From Glandiceps talaboti (taxonomy: Eukaryota; Hemichordata; Enteropneusta; Spengelidae), in contig NC_135570.1 in NCBI RefSeq assembly GCF_964340395.1, positions 821,001 through 885,000 on the forward strand: a DNA stretch of 64,000 nt, read 5' to 3'. The notes beneath the pieces are model-generated. The model searched no databases. It was not told the origin of the DNA and saw only the letters and a list, made by a program, of their open reading frames with translations. Below are positions 30,309-43,442 of this stretch, piece by piece. The first letter of the stretch is position 1; every line of letters begins with the position of its first letter. A program made the translations under genes and the position numbers.

Positions 30309-30560
30309 GTGTTGGAGAAAGTCCATAACCTGAAAATCGTAGTTAACATCATACTAAAGAAGAAACTTGAGTATTTTATGCATATTGCAAGAAAAGACGG
30401 AGGAAATCTTGAGAAGCTGGTAGAGGAAGGCCCGAGGTGGATTGACAACATTCAAGCACTTAAAAGAAGAAGTCTACATGAGCTGATGATGACCACGCTG
30501 GGCAGAGATGCTTGGAGGGAATTCGTTTCTCAGACAACCACGGGATGGCTGATGTCCTAA
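30309..30560 (+). pseudogene. Decayed LINE reverse-transcriptase tail
   Basis: Encodes an open remnant with KLEYFMHIARKDGGNLEKLV, then PRWIDNIQ, SLHELMM and RDAWREFVSQTT, ending at TAA. This matches the usual C-terminal tail of non-LTR retrotransposon reverse transcriptases (KLxYFGHxxR, then RxRGRxxxRWxDxI, then DRxxWR). The glycine- and arginine-rich linker normally before RWIDNI is missing and no upstream polymerase domain is present, so this is a 5'-truncated dead copy. Confidence 0.75.
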
Positions 30561-30673
30561 TGGACTAAAGAGAGAGAGTACACATGATATGGCATGATAA
30601 ATCCAGTGAAATTGATTTTAGGGTCCGCATCCTAAATTAGCCCCCACCCCACATGATTATGATTTCAACCTGT

Positions 30674-30853
30674 TACTGTACTGTACTGTACTGTACTGTA
30701 CTGTACTGTACTGTACTGTTCTGTACTGTACTGTACTGTACTGTACTGTACTGCACTGCAATGCACTGCACTGCACTGTACTGTACTGTACTGTACTGTA
30801 CTGTACTGTACTGTACTGTACTGTACTGTACTGTACTGTACTGTACTGTACTG
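30674..30853. repeat. (CTGTA)n pentanucleotide array
   Basis: About 36 copies of TACTG, with a variant core of CTGCA and AATGC units (30751-30778). Period five is unusual beside the tetramers elsewhere in the window. Confidence 0.97.
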
Positions 30854-33800
30854 TATACAGATAAAATCAACCTCCTGATTACTGATATTTTAGAAATTTG
30901 CTGTGAACACATTGTTTGATGTTTGAAAAAAATGACACTCCAGTTGTAGCTAGTGTTATACCTGTTGGTAGGAAATTTCAAAAGTCATCAGTACATCACA
31001 TATGCAAATTATAAGAAAAATAAAAGATTGTATTGTTTGGCCACAAGGGGTGCTATTCAAGAGTAGGCTTTTGACGTGAGTGTGGGCCAGGTCTAGTCAC
31101 ATACTCTGAAAATTATCCTTTCTCAACATTTTATTGCAGATACTGATAATGTAAACTTGGTTAATGCAAATTATTCTGCTTTTTCATTTTTGGTTCATGT
31201 AGTTCACCAATGTGGTATACCAATTTCATTGACTTGTTTTCATTAACTCCTTGTGTTGCCATGTATTTAGTACATGTAAAATTAGAACACAAAAATTGAT
31301 TTTCACTACTCTAATAATCTATAATGTTTATTAAAAACCACAAATTAGATTATGAGATACTGAACATTGCATTGTAGATGGGTAGAAAGTAAGGTTATAT
31401 AGTGCGCCCTCACTAGGTGTAATTTGTTGATTTACTTCGTTTATAGATAGATATGTTTGGCTACAGATCCCTTGGTAGAGGGCCTATGGTTTGGCTTTTG
31501 AGTTTTTTAAAAATATTGATGTTAAAATTGGAAACTCTGACTCCAACAAGTGAAAAATGACTCGATTTATATCAAGATTTTTAATTGTGATAGCACAGAT
31601 CATTGAATATTAATATATAATAGCATGTAGCTTGCTCCGACGTGGACAAGGGGGCCTCAGTGTATGTCATTTACTACATTTACCTAGACTAGTTCAACTA
31701 CGAAATGTTCTGGCCAAAGGTAAAGATAAAACAATAGAAACTGTTAAATAGGGAGCACTGAGTGACTACTTCACTTTATACTCTTGCACAAACATGAGGG
31801 GGTGTATTAAGAGCAGAGTCCAATCATCACCCACGTAAACAAGGTGGTGTGGGGAATGCAGATATAGGCTACTTCACTCACATAAATATGAGGGGGCGTA
31901 CGTACATACATATACTTAGCTTATCTGTAGACTTGAGAACGGCTACTGCTACATGCTAAAATATTCCACTATCTTAACTGACAATTTGAATTTTGGAATT
32001 TTCTCTACGTTCCCTTTGAGCAAAAATTCCAAAATTAAAATTGTCAGTTAGGATAGTGGAATATCGTAGTGTGTAGCAGTAGCCGTTCTCAAGCCCTTCC
32101 ATTCATAACCCACATAAACAGGACAGGGGAGGGGTTATTGAGGGTACCTAATTCTCTCAATCACTCACACAAACACGTCAAAGTTTTGAGTCAAGACAAA
32201 AAATTTGACTTTTAAAGCACCTTTTATTTTTTCTCTTTTTCAGTGACCTAATAAGTATAACTAAATACAACAAAATGTCTTCAAAGTTTATGATCACATG
32301 AAAAATGTATCTCCACATGACAAAATCCATTTATTAGTGACTGTATCGACATGTGCACAAAAATAAATTTTCCCAACACAAACTGTAACGAAATTTAAAG
32401 ACTTGAGTGCCTGTAGTCTGTGTATGACAAATTACACAAAAATGAAAACGTAATGTTTTCACTTGATGGATCAAACTTGGTAGGCAAAACAAATCAACAC
32501 AGTATTAAGGGGACATGAATTAACTTAACCCCCTAAGCAAGTTAACAAATGCTATGTTGTTGGCACTGTTCACCCAACTACAGTCTTGTCAATATAAAGT
32601 AGCCAGTCTTCTGGAATTGTCAACTTTATTATAAAAGGAAATTAAGCTGATTATTTGTGCAGCTGCTGCTTTTTCAGTCTGATATATTTTTGTTGTTGTT
32701 CTATCAACATTTCAAGGTTTTTAAGTGTAAATGAAGTTCAATACAAAAACAAATTGTCATCACATGTGTTACTGAAATCATACAAAATTCACATATTCAT
32801 GATTAACCTAAACCAAATCGAAAAGAAATCATATTAGATGCGGTAAGTTTCATTAGTCTGATATGGTGAATTCCTTATTTCCTTCAACTTTGCCCTGAGA
32901 AAAGGAATATGATAGTGCCAGTGACGTAAGTTCCTTTACAATAATGAAATTCATAAGGCTAATAATACTGAACCTTTGGATTATATTTCTAAGAAAAGAC
33001 AGAAGTGTTATCAAATCTGTTTCTGTCATACTTAAACCAGCTTCAACCAATCTTAATACTTCTCCATTATCTGATGAGGAAATGTCCTTACAGACACCCC
33101 TTTAACCATTATTTCAGACAAATATTTAGTAAATATTGGCAGTTTTTTTAAAAGCTTTTGCACAACATTGTATAAAATGGCAATAATCAGCAAATTAATA
33201 TATTGATGCATAAACACAAAACTGCATGACCACAAAACTGTAACATCATAATGTTGACTTTTTAAATTCAAATTGTGTTTACTTAATTTTAGTAGTTTTT
33301 CACCATTAAATTTGAGTTATCAATGATTATATCTTTTAATTATTCAATGTCCTAATTTTGATCTCAGCCATTTTTTTTGTCTTTTATTCATATACAGTCT
33401 ATATAGTGGTTACTTGAATACATAAAGCATAGAATTCTGAGTTGTCAATAATAACATAGGCAAGGGAAAAAAGCACTCTTGCATTGCCACTATTAAAGAG
33501 ATCCTTCAGGGAAAATACTGTTTTTTTTCCATCAAAAACAAGCACAAATTTGGTACTGGCATCAAAGTGGCACAATTGGGTACTAGCATGAGAAATAAGC
33601 TCTCTTGTTACGACACAAAGTGGTACAAAATGTAGCATACTGAACTTGGACTTGAATTAAACTGTACACATGGAAAATGTGCATTGTTGTTTTGACAAAA
33701 ACAGAAAATGTAGCCTGTCTGACTTGGACTTTGGTATGATATTGCATTTATACATATTGCTGTGTGTTTATCAACCGCCACTTTACAAATTTTATCTCAA

Positions 33801-35000
33801 TAGACAACTATAATCAGCTGCATCTTTTAGTTCATACATCGCATAGCCACATTTATAGATAAAGGTCTCCATACCACACCCTTGTTTATTTAAACTAATG
33901 AAAACCCCCAAAACAATCTAATGATTAATTTTGTTTTTTGGTTGAGGTCATGGCCAAATACAATAATGACTTCAGTTCTTGTTTTGATCATAGACACTCC
34001 ACCAATGTTGGAGGGTTTATGTTAAGATCTATTCAATACTGCATTAAGTCACAACCCGGCAAAATTTCACACCTGTGGAAGTACTGTTCAACAGCCTAGT
34101 AACTACAAGATACATTCAGGGAGTCATTAATCTGCTTTCTCCCAAGGAGGTACTATTTGTAAACAAGTAAGTTATATTCAGGAGAAAGAGGACTAAACAT
34201 CCAAAAATTACCTAGTGTTAAGAACATGATGCCCATCCTTGTGATAATTTTAATAAACTTGGAATGCTAACTAAATAATCCCCATTCAAGATTACCCACT
34301 TTCTATATTCTACAATGAAATAAAACTATTTTACTATTTTCTATGTTTTTAGTTAGTACTTGGTGTAAATGCAGACCTATTTTGTTGAAAACATAGCTTC
34401 AATACTAGGTAGATTGTAAATGAAAAACAATACTAACATTCTCGAGGACAGAAATACACAAAAGAGAGAAAGAAAGCATGTGACAATTAACTTATAAGTT
34501 TTAAACACAGACCCAAGATAATGTCACTTCTAAATTGTACATAAGAAATAACTTTACAATTTGAATAATTCACATTGGTTGTTTCTTAGTTGCTACAATT
34601 GCTGTCTAAAAAATGATAATTGACAAATCTTTGCTTGAAGGCACCCACTCAGAATCATACAATACTACACACATATACTCTAGAAGTACTGTTCAAAAGC
34701 TAGCCTGAAGGGTCCAGTGGTTGTTACCACTTTGTATGTAATATGCTCACCATGCCTGGTTACATAAGCAGATCAACTGGTTACATACTGATGACATAAG
34801 TGGACCAAAGACTGGACCTTTCAGACTAGTCAAGAGCCTGATGAAAATACCAGATATGTTTGAGTTGCAATTTTACTTAGCATTTCTGAAAAGCTAACAT
34901 CAAAATTAACCAATATCAAGAAGCCATGTCCTAATACTATAGTACATGTACTTGCTGACACTTTTACCCGAAATAACGTTTTTCTGAAAAGTATTGTCTA
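30854..35000. other. Gene-free stretch with one hairpin element
   Basis: Apart from the hairpin at 31932-32093 no feature was recognised; short frames here lack domains and splice context. A weak duplication (ACAAAATGTAGCATACTGAAC and AAAATGTAGCCTGTCTGAC, each followed by TTGGACTT) is at about 33626-33732. Part of the right end could be REDD 3' UTR. Confidence 0.45.
31932..32093. mobile_element. 162-bp hairpin (fold-back) element
   Basis: Two arms of about 70 bp are inverted copies: left CTTGAGAACGGCTACTGCTA, with TATTCCACTATC and TAACTGACAATTT further in; right arm the reverse complement with about ten differences; loop about 20 bp (TCTCTACGTTCCC). No clear target duplication. Its inner-arm words recur at 43443-43532 and 55096-55150. 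Confidence 0.8.
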
Positions 35001-35140
35001 TCATGTTCACAGATTCAAATTTATTTCAGATAACACAAACTAAGTTCTATGTAATATATAGTTGACATTCTAGTCAATTAATTTATCTTAAACATTGCAC
35101 ATTGATGTTAGAAATACCAAATTTAGATCTGTGAACATGA
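35001..35140. mobile_element. Short TIR element
   Basis: TCATGTTCACAGATTCAAAT at the left is mirrored by ATTTAGATCTGTGAACATGA at the right over 140 bp, with an AT-rich interior and no coding. It lies in the putative 3' region of the REDD gene. Confidence 0.55.
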
Positions 35141-35254
35141 ATTATGGTTACAAAGTGTAACACTCTTTGATATAGAAAGAGTACCCCAGTAAGGATAAGT
35201 TGGTACTCAACAATTATGCGGTGGTAGGACAAATATAACTTACAATGTTATTGC

Positions 35255-35345
35255 TAGACTATAAGATACGTTGTGTTGTGCCGCCCTCACTTGCCTCTTC
35301 TCTCCCAGAGAGAGGTTTACTGATGTCTGAGCGTCACAGCATAAC
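35255..35345. repeat. Diverged copy of the 57863 element
   Basis: Shares TAAGATACGT, GCCCTCACT then GCCTC, a TCTC-rich middle, GAGGTT, ACTGATGTCTGAG and GTCA in order with 57863-57974. Ends are too worn to define. Confidence 0.6.
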
Positions 35346-35555
35346 TTTCTTACTCAGAGCAAATAATTCCTTCCTACAAACACATGTTCAATTAAATGGA
35401 AATAATTATATAAAGACAATACTAGTAACAAAAGTTTCAATGTCATAGAAAAATATAATCTCTTTCCTCTGTAAAATGAGTTTCTCTTCACACTGTTACA
35501 GCCTTTTATATTGGTACATGCTGCATACACACTAACAACCATATGTACTTGGTTA

Positions 35556-38500
35556 TTATTCTTCCTGCAAATGATGTGATCTGTACAGTTTATTCTTAAC
35601 CAGCTTGAATCCAGGACTTACTCGTATTGAGTCATGTTTGGACAACTGAAAGCAAGTTGGAAACGAAATGTTGAATATTGAATGACTGACCCTTGACAAT
35701 TCAAGATACATTTCAAAGGTTGTAATAGTACATGGATCTACGACCACTTTTCCCAGTTTTCTTGTTAAACCTCCATCCTGCATTGTTATAAAGATGGTAG
35801 ATCCACGTATTCCACAGGGTTCTAATTTTGACATTCGCAGCATATCTTGAGCTATCCGGAGAGTCAAATCGAATGGTATCAATACTTCACAATCTAACTT
35901 GTCTTTGGCGTTACGTAGAGCCTCAAAGATACGTTTAGAGAGTGCTTGACATGTCTCTTTTTCTTCAGGATCTTCAAAAGTACCATAACTGTTTTTGTTT
36001 TCTGAAAGATATGAAATAAACAACAACTTGTAAATTCTACAATGTAATGGTCTGTTTCATAAAATTTACATAATAGCAACCATGACACAGTTTTCACTAG
36101 TGACTGAAAAACAAATTTTAAAAAATTTGTAGTAGTGACTGAAAAACAAATTTTAAAAACAAAATACATAGAATCATAATGGCTTGTTGATTCAATCTCA
36201 GACTTTGCTGGGTGTTTGAGGGTGAAAAATTCATAAGGACCCTGACTAATTTCTAACATGAAGTAAGTTGTTTTTCTGACTGAGCAAACATCCCTAAAAC
36301 AGACATAGAACTATATTCACAAAGTTAAATACTCCTTGACTAGTAGTCAAGGGTTTATCCATACAGATCTGGAACTATAATCACAATATTTGTAGTCCAG
36401 GATTTGTCCCTACAGATCTGGAACTATAATCCCAATATTTGTAGTCCAGGATTTGTCCCTACAGCACTTTTTATGACCTTTCCAACACATATGGATTACA
36501 CATTTACATACAATACACCTGAACTCAGATTGAACTTGTCAAGGATGTAGTATTGATAGAGGATTACAATAATGTTCATTGATATACACCTATGACCTGT
36601 TTGCTGACAATAACATACTGTGAGATGAAATTGAGATGAAGGGTATACTATGGGAATCTATAGAGCATTGTTTGATTGAAGGACTTAAATAGTGTTTTGT
36701 GGGGAATTACCAAAAAAACACCCCCATTGGCATCACTATATTTTCCAGAAAGGAAGGTTGAAATCAAGCCAGGCCTTTTGGAAACAATTGTACAAAAGAA
36801 AAGCACATTGAACTAACATGTTACACGACTGATAACCATTAGTTTTGTAATATTATATCTTATAGCACTATACATCAATACTAATTAAAACACACCCCTT
36901 CCTTGTTTCCTCTATAGGAAATACGCTCTGGATTGCAAGAACATGGTTTCATATGTAATATCAGAGGTTTGTCAATCAATGAAACAGAAATGACAAAACA
37001 TTTATAATATGAAGCATTTTAAAATCACTCACATACCAATCAAATTACTAAATTAAGGGCTGTACTTTTCATTTTCAATGGTCGGTTATTTCCTAGGTTC
37101 AACAAATGTGTTGAAACTTCAAATGTGGCCTCAATTTAAAACAAGACTTTAAGGTGACAAAGTCTGGAATTCTGATATCTCTGTTTAATTTCAAATCTTG
37201 GGGTTGGGAGAATTATACAGGAGAAATTAAAAATACATGCATTTGATTTTTTTAATGAGAAATAAAAAACTGAGAAATTGGAGTGGGAGGAATATTTATT
37301 GCAATTACATTATCGCTATTAGATTACAATTGTTCTTGTGTATTGTGACTTTTTGAACTCAGATAAAATGTCATTGGATATTTTTGGATATGATTTCACA
37401 AGAGCAGTGTATTTGTATATCTACATAAGTTTATCGAAATGTGAAATATTGTTGACAATTTAGAGACACACTTGACTCTGTACCCTGTGCATTGTTTCAA
37501 AGAGACAACTAATTATCAGCTTAGCTTAGCTCAGATTTGGTTGTTTTTTTGCAACTTATGAGGTGATGAATAAATCTACTCTGTTTTTAACCACTCAGCC
37601 ATGCATAATGCGGTTACAGCATTGATATTCCGCGTGAACAAACAGTCATCCATCATGCATTGTGTCCCGACAAGAACTTCGATTGTATGCAAAATAGCGT
37701 CAAGGTAATAAACACGTGTGCCTTATGGGTCAAGGGGTTAATAACCTCACGGGGGTACGGAAATGGCGAATCCAAGAGGAATGGACGTGTAAATTTTAAT
37801 GTTTGCTACGAAATGAATATTACTCATGCTCACAATACTAGTCTTTTGTCTTCTTCTGTGTCTTGTGTAACGTTTCATTGGTGGTAGGAAAATTGACCAC
37901 TTCGTTCTCCACTGTGATCATGTGACAAAATTTTATGGAAAATTTTCGTACATGTACACGCTCGCAATGTTGCTAATGTGCTAATAAGATTTTTATCGAG
38001 CTCAGCCAGACAAATCTGTTTTGTCAGAGCCAGGCGACTTTATGTTTACTGGCTTCAACTGTTCATTAAAACTTTTAAAAGTATAGCTATACCTTCTAGT
38101 TTACTAGAGCGTATAAAACGGTATATTGATACATAATCAGGAATCCTGTGATACTTTCCTTTGAAAAACAATCTAACCAATATGTGTCCCGGCCCATGTA
38201 CTTTAGTTTCACTGCCTTCAGTAATAGTTTCACTTGTGTCTCGAGTACTGCACGAAAGATTGTACATGCGTTCTGCAATTGTTACATCCGCAACTCGGGG
38301 ATATATGTCCCGTTTCGCGAATCTTTGATAGCATTTCCCCAACCCATTCATGATTTCGCAACCGCCACTTGCTCCCACTCATATTCTTGTGCGTGTGATT
38401 CATGAACAGCCACCAACGCAATGAATGGAATATGCAACCTCTTGCATGTAACACGGGGACATTTCACCTTGACCGTTCTTTGACACCCTAAAAAGTTCAG

Positions 38501-39546
38501 TGGGACAACTGATTAGTGGGTTCACATAGCCTAGTTGCAGTAATTGTAGAGTATATTGTGATTTTTAGTTTTTTCTTCTGTTTTTGTGATTTTTTCGTTC
38601 TGACGGTTTAACCATAGACCCTCCTCCACCAACCAGAAAAAGACATAACGAAAAAAAAAGCGCAAGAAATGGGAGAAAACCTCAAAATCACAACAAATGC
38701 AATAATTATTGCAGCTAGCTACAAATAGCCTGGGCGTAACTACCCTGAAAAACTAATTTTGTTCGATACTAGAGCTATCGAAAACGGAACATTAAAAACT
38801 CAGATGGTTCAACGTTCAGTTTGTTACAATGTAATCACGTAGGGTTGCTGGAGGGAAAACTCGATATTGTGTCGTACACTAAATGTCATAGCATAGCCGG
38901 CTGAAATATTGTTTGCTTTTTTCCCATTTTCGTTGCCATATTCAATCGCAAAAAAAATATTAAAGCATCTAGGTTTCCGAGGGCTGAACTTGGAGACTTA
39001 TAACATGTAAAATTTCGCAAACGAATGCAATCGGAATTCACTTTTACCCCGGACTTTTACATGTCCGGGCGAACGTCTACTATACCGTACGTACGGTTTA
39101 GTCTTACGCTGACCCTCGCGTTCGGCCGCGGAGCACAGTCTCTACACTGCTAGCTCTCACTCAGCTTTTGATACACTCTCTGCCATTTGACTACACGGTG
39201 ATCGCACTTACTATAGGAATTATTAAGCTACTAATAAACTTGTGAAACTGTCGAAAGATTTGAAATACGTATAAATTGGCTCTAAACAAGTACTGTTCAC
39301 ACGTTTGCAAATCGAACGTTAACAATGAATGAGAATGAGTTTCTCCTTACCTTCTGATTTCAACCCAACTTTCCCGAGCTCTGCTGTTTCAATCACTGAA
39401 GTTCGATATATTGGTTTGGGGGGACCAAGGATCATTTCGGCTATCTTTTCAATAATTCTGCGCCATGAATCGGCGACATCGAGTGATTGGGAATTGGCAT
39501 TCCCAGCTGATCCAAGCATGGTTCGTGTGTCTGTTGGCCCTGTCAT
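35556..39546 (-). CDS. DDIT4: REDD1/DDIT4-family mTORC1 inhibitor
   Basis: Stress-induced cytosolic regulator. Vertebrate REDD1/REDD2 and fly Scylla/Charybdis dampen TORC1 through TSC. Two coding exons on the minus strand, 39546-39351 and 36001-35556, split by a 3.3-kb phase-1 intron, make 213 residues (human DDIT4 232, DDIT4L 193). The N-terminal 65 residues are polar and poorly conserved. The second exon carries the family core: helix KRIFEALRNAKDKLDCEVLIP, then RIAQDMLRMSKLEPCGIRGS, DPCTITTFEMYLEL, and the terminal SPGFKLVKNKLYRSHHL, which match the REDD1 positions LAYSEPCGLRGA and STGFRVIKKKLYSSEQL in order. The start is the first ATG (MTGPTDTRTM). Whether it is the single pre-duplication orthologue of DDIT4 and DDIT4L is inferred from linkage to H2A.Z. 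Confidence 0.92.
36095..36462. repeat. Two short tandem duplications in REDD intron
   Basis: TAGTGACTGAAAAACAAATT is repeated at about 36098 and 36132. A 49-bp unit beginning AGATCTGGAACTATAAT and ending ATTTGTCCCTAC is duplicated at 36365-36462. Confidence 0.9.
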
Positions 39547-39870
39547 TCTGAAACAATCACGATCAGCTGTTCGCGAGTGACTGCGTGAAAAGACGACTCT
39601 TTTTAGCTCCAAATGACAATGTTCTTAACCCTTTCCTGGTTCTGAGAGTAGAGATTCCTTTCCCTTAGTCTGAGTGATGTCTAAAATTCACGACTGGAGA
39701 GATTTTTGGGAGATTCCCTCACAAAGAACTCTGCCAGCCAGACACGTCAGTCGTGATGAAATAGCTACCCCAGACACGAATCAACTGCGATCAGCTGTTT
39801 GCCAGTACAGAATTTAAATAAGATCATTATCGTGCCCTCATTAGCATAATTAATTCCTTATAAGGCATAT
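39547..39870 (-). promoter_or_regulatory. Putative REDD promoter
   Basis: Upstream of the REDD ATG on the minus strand there is an ACGTG core (minus strand, 39747-39743), the kind of site bound by HIF-1, and 7 bases away TGATGAAAT (plus strand, 39754-39762), similar to ATF4 response elements. The 12-base word CGATCAGCTGTT occurs twice (about 39563 and 39786). A CTTATAAG palindrome lies near 39858. REDD1 genes are known HIF-1 and ATF4 targets; these matches are short and may be chance. Confidence 0.3.
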
Positions 39871-41542
39871 GGCGTCAGCTCGAAGCCAATCGTTTCGTCG
39901 AAAGTGGAGGGTGTGTGTTTCATTGTAAATGCGTAATATTAGAGGAACCCCCTCATACGCAGGCAGTAACCTTTGTCCTCAGCGAGTTGCTGTGTCTCTG
40001 ACCTCCATCGAGGCGGTCAGAGACCGAATACCCGATGATACGTGTATATTTCAGCATACTGTTTACCAGACAAGGCCAGGCTGTTCGGATCAATCGCGTA
40101 AACAGGTTGATGTCGACTGACGAACGTAAACAAGTTATTTTCAATCATTGGAAAATAAAATATTCATACATACAAACAAGTTTTTAAAAAAGCTTGCATT
40201 ATTGTTTTCGTAACCAATTATTAATTCATATTAAAAAAAATTTTTTAGCTCTAGGTTCGCTGATTATACCTGATTTTTTTCTTTTCCCTGTGAAACATGA
40301 ACAAACATCTGTTTCGAACGATGTATGAAATCCGTCACTATTCGCGACAAACCTCAAACTTATTTGGTTTTATCATACGATCAATTGACAAAAAAAGTAA
40401 AAAGAAGGATTTGCCTGTGATGTGATTCCTAGTATCTGCAACGCGTGATTTATTCAAAATTTTAGAATGCTGTAGAGAGTTTTTATTTCATTTTATTGTT
40501 TTATACAGTATCATCTGTGTAAGTTGCTATAATCTCGTATGTAGACAACGTGCGCATTTTTGTGCATCTAAAATATGTAACAACGATATTGATGAGTCTC
40601 CAGTTATGATTTCAGAGTATAGGTCATTACCTCAGTCTGTGTGTAGTGTACGTGTGTGTGTGTGTGTGGGGGGGGGGGGGCTACACGGTCACAATAGGAT
40701 ACTGTGTTACGTCTTACTTGCCTGTGGTTACGTGTAGGTTCGGGCATGGTTCGGGTAAATTTCCTGTTTGCTTGATAGTTACAACAATGGAGGTATACAA
40801 CGATCACGTATGCACGTATTGTTTGGAAATTTATTGCACATGCACATTTCTTGGAGGTAATATATCACCTTTGCTCCTTGTCTATCAGTGTCATCGTATC
40901 CAGGTAGGTGCCCTAAATACTGTTGTTGACTCTGTCCAAAACACAGAAGGCAGAGTGCCCTCGGAGGTATTAACCTCCAGACAATTACTTGTCTATACTC
41001 CAAGAGGACTTATATATTATAAACAATAGGCCTAATGGGTGAAAGAGCAACATACTCATATGCACCCACTTTAGTACCTTGATATATGTCACGTGATATC
41101 ATGTGATAAAATTAGGCCACTCACTATAGAATAGTAAAAATAGACACCTGATCTATTTTTGTTTTTTGTTTTATAGGCAAAGGTGATAAATATTCTTCAA
41201 GTTTTGATTATTTCTTTCAAAACTTAAACACTGCAAATTAATACTAGTTAAACAAGGTTTTTGCATTTTATCAGCAAAATATCAAAAAAGTGTCAGAAAG
41301 TAAAAACCTAAAATAGATCAGAAGAAACTTTATCTTTCAACAATGTTACATTTGTAGATTTTTGGAAACTCAAGCTTTTTTTTATATTCCACATCAAAGA
41401 CCCTTACATCACTATCATGACATAGTCATCTGTTTTCAAAAAAAAATATTGCGGAGTAGAGTTTCATGATTGTTTACTAGTACTGTCAGAAAAAACAATA
41501 TCGTTTAAAATTCCTGTTAACTTTTGTTAGCGTATATATCAC
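39871..41542. other. No recognised gene
   Basis: Contains a GT-then-G run (40651-40681) and AT-rich sequence. Frames here are short and domainless. Confidence 0.45.
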
Positions 41543-41613
41543 TAGTCTACAGGATAATGCTAACGTGGTAAGTGGAGGTGTAAATCGTAACGATACCGTA
41601 TACGAACTATACT
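41543..41613 (-). mobile_element. Fragment of TAGTCTAG MITE family
   Basis: The reverse complement of this segment reads TAGTATAGTTCGTATACGG then TATCGTTACGATTTA, matching the left end of the element at 48950. The other end begins TAGTCTAC. ATATCAC occurs on both outer sides, three bases off on the right, so a worn target duplication is possible. Confidence 0.55.
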
Positions 41614-41982
41614 AATAATATCACAGTGCTTCTCTTCATTATATTAGGACCATCAGACACCATGTAGGCAGTGATCATGGAAGTACTCGACTTGACTAAT
41701 GCCACTTTCAAGTCTTTTCCTTCTCTGTGGCTAACATCCAGTCGACTTGTGATACTTGTCGTGTCTACAAGTTACTGTCTCAAGGAGTTCTCTATGCCAA
41801 TTTCTGTGCATCATGAATAACCAAGGCATTTATGACTTCGACATCTATAGGTATCTATCTATTCCTCGAATATGACGGAAATATATATATCGTAATAATA
41901 CTGCTTAATATTGCTTTGATTATTCATAGATGTCTATGGATTATTGCATTATTGTTACCAAGTGTAAAAACCTTGGCATGGT

Positions 41983-42014
41983 CACAGATAAGTAACACGT
42001 GTTACTTATCTGTG
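41983..42014. repeat. 32-bp perfect palindrome with CACGTG centre
   Basis: The two 16-base halves, CACAGATAAGTAACAC and GTGTTACTTATCTGTG, are exact reverse complements without a spacer. The centre is an E-box (CACGTG), and each half has an AGATAA GATA-type motif. No gene lies within several kb. Confidence 0.95.
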
Positions 42015-43442
42015 GCTTGGTGTAGACTCAGATTATTTTTAAATGGTCTGAGGCTCAGTCTGAGCATGGATGTATTAGTGATACATCTATGGTCTAAAGT
42101 GTAGAGAGGTCCTTGGGATAACACCACGGTATATAAGACCATACTAGGACCTGGTCCATCCATTATAAGACCAAGACAAGTCTCTAGGCTAGCTAATACT
42201 AGTTCAGAGACGAAATATGGTGTTTGTACCTTGAATCAATCTACTAATATATCGATAAAGTGTTAATGTATGATGGACAAGTGTACCAAATTAGACCCCC
42301 TTTCATACTGAAATCTTGTTTGCTTAGTTAGAACGTCAAATTAAACATTACACATGTAGGTGTGAACACCTCCATAGTAACACTTTTGACCAATCCACAT
42401 CTCCATATAGTAACACATTTGACTAATCAAGTCAGACTTTTGTTATACGACTCCCGCGTCTTTCTAGATGCTTCTTTTCCTTACTAAGTATTCAGCTAGA
42501 CTGGTGGATTAATCATAGCTCAGACAAGTAATCATAGACGTTAATTAAAGTTTAGACAATAGAAGGGGTTTCAACTATTGTCAATCATTCAAGGTGTTAC
42601 ACGTAACCTTAGCAAGAACTAGAAATGGATGTTTTACAAGTTGTTCTGTGGTTCTTTGCATCACAGCCTGAGACAAGGAATCTGTAGTGGCATTTAGAAG
42701 TGTGTTCTTTTGTGTGAAAAGGGATCTGAGTGGGGTAATTGCAAACAGTCAGGTGAATATTAAGCCCCCCTGGGCCTTGGGAGACCATAGACAGTGGAGG
42801 GGAGACTAACTGGTGAAAATAAAAACATTGTTGAAGACATTTTCTTTGACAAAATAAAAAAAAATGAAGAACAAACTCAAAATATTTTAAGAAAATAAAT
42901 CTCCCGAGGAGTCTAGTCTATGCTATAGGGGAAAGGTGATAACAAAAATCTCTACACGATTAAGAATTCTAGGGTAGTAGCCCAACCTCGACATGAAGAC
43001 ATACTCTGTATGTGTATGTACAGTGATCAATCAAATAACGAATTTACATGTACTATTATTGCATTTTGTAAACTTTGATATTTTTGCCAGTGAAAGGAGT
43101 AGAGAACTTGAATTTAGCAGAACCCTTCGAAATTCAAAAGGTAACGTATATGGCGAAGTGTTGTCAACTAATTTACATCACTGTCCCTCTTTGGCACCTG
43201 TCTGGAAATGTTTATTTCCCCATCGTGTAATGACATGCGTGGCAATATGTTCAACTTTCTAGACCGGATGGAGGGTACTAGGTGTGAATGTGACGAGTTC
43301 CATCATGTACAGTCTCAGACATCTAAAAGAGGTAGAGTGAACACGTGTTTTTTAGAAGGTGTAATTACCCAGACTAACGCATGGAGGTATGACTAACGCT
43401 AATCATGGAAGTATAACCCGTTATACCATGCGCTAATACACT
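42015..43442. other. No recognised gene
   Basis: Nothing beyond short frames without domains. Confidence 0.45.

Noticed and set aside
38055-38454. Coding exon inside the REDD intron
   Set aside because: Part of it is a dispersed repeat also found in lipase intron 1, and REDD exons join in phase without it.
40646-41029. 127-residue frame after a GT/poly-G tract
   Set aside because: It begins in simple repeat and has no recognisable domain or splice context.
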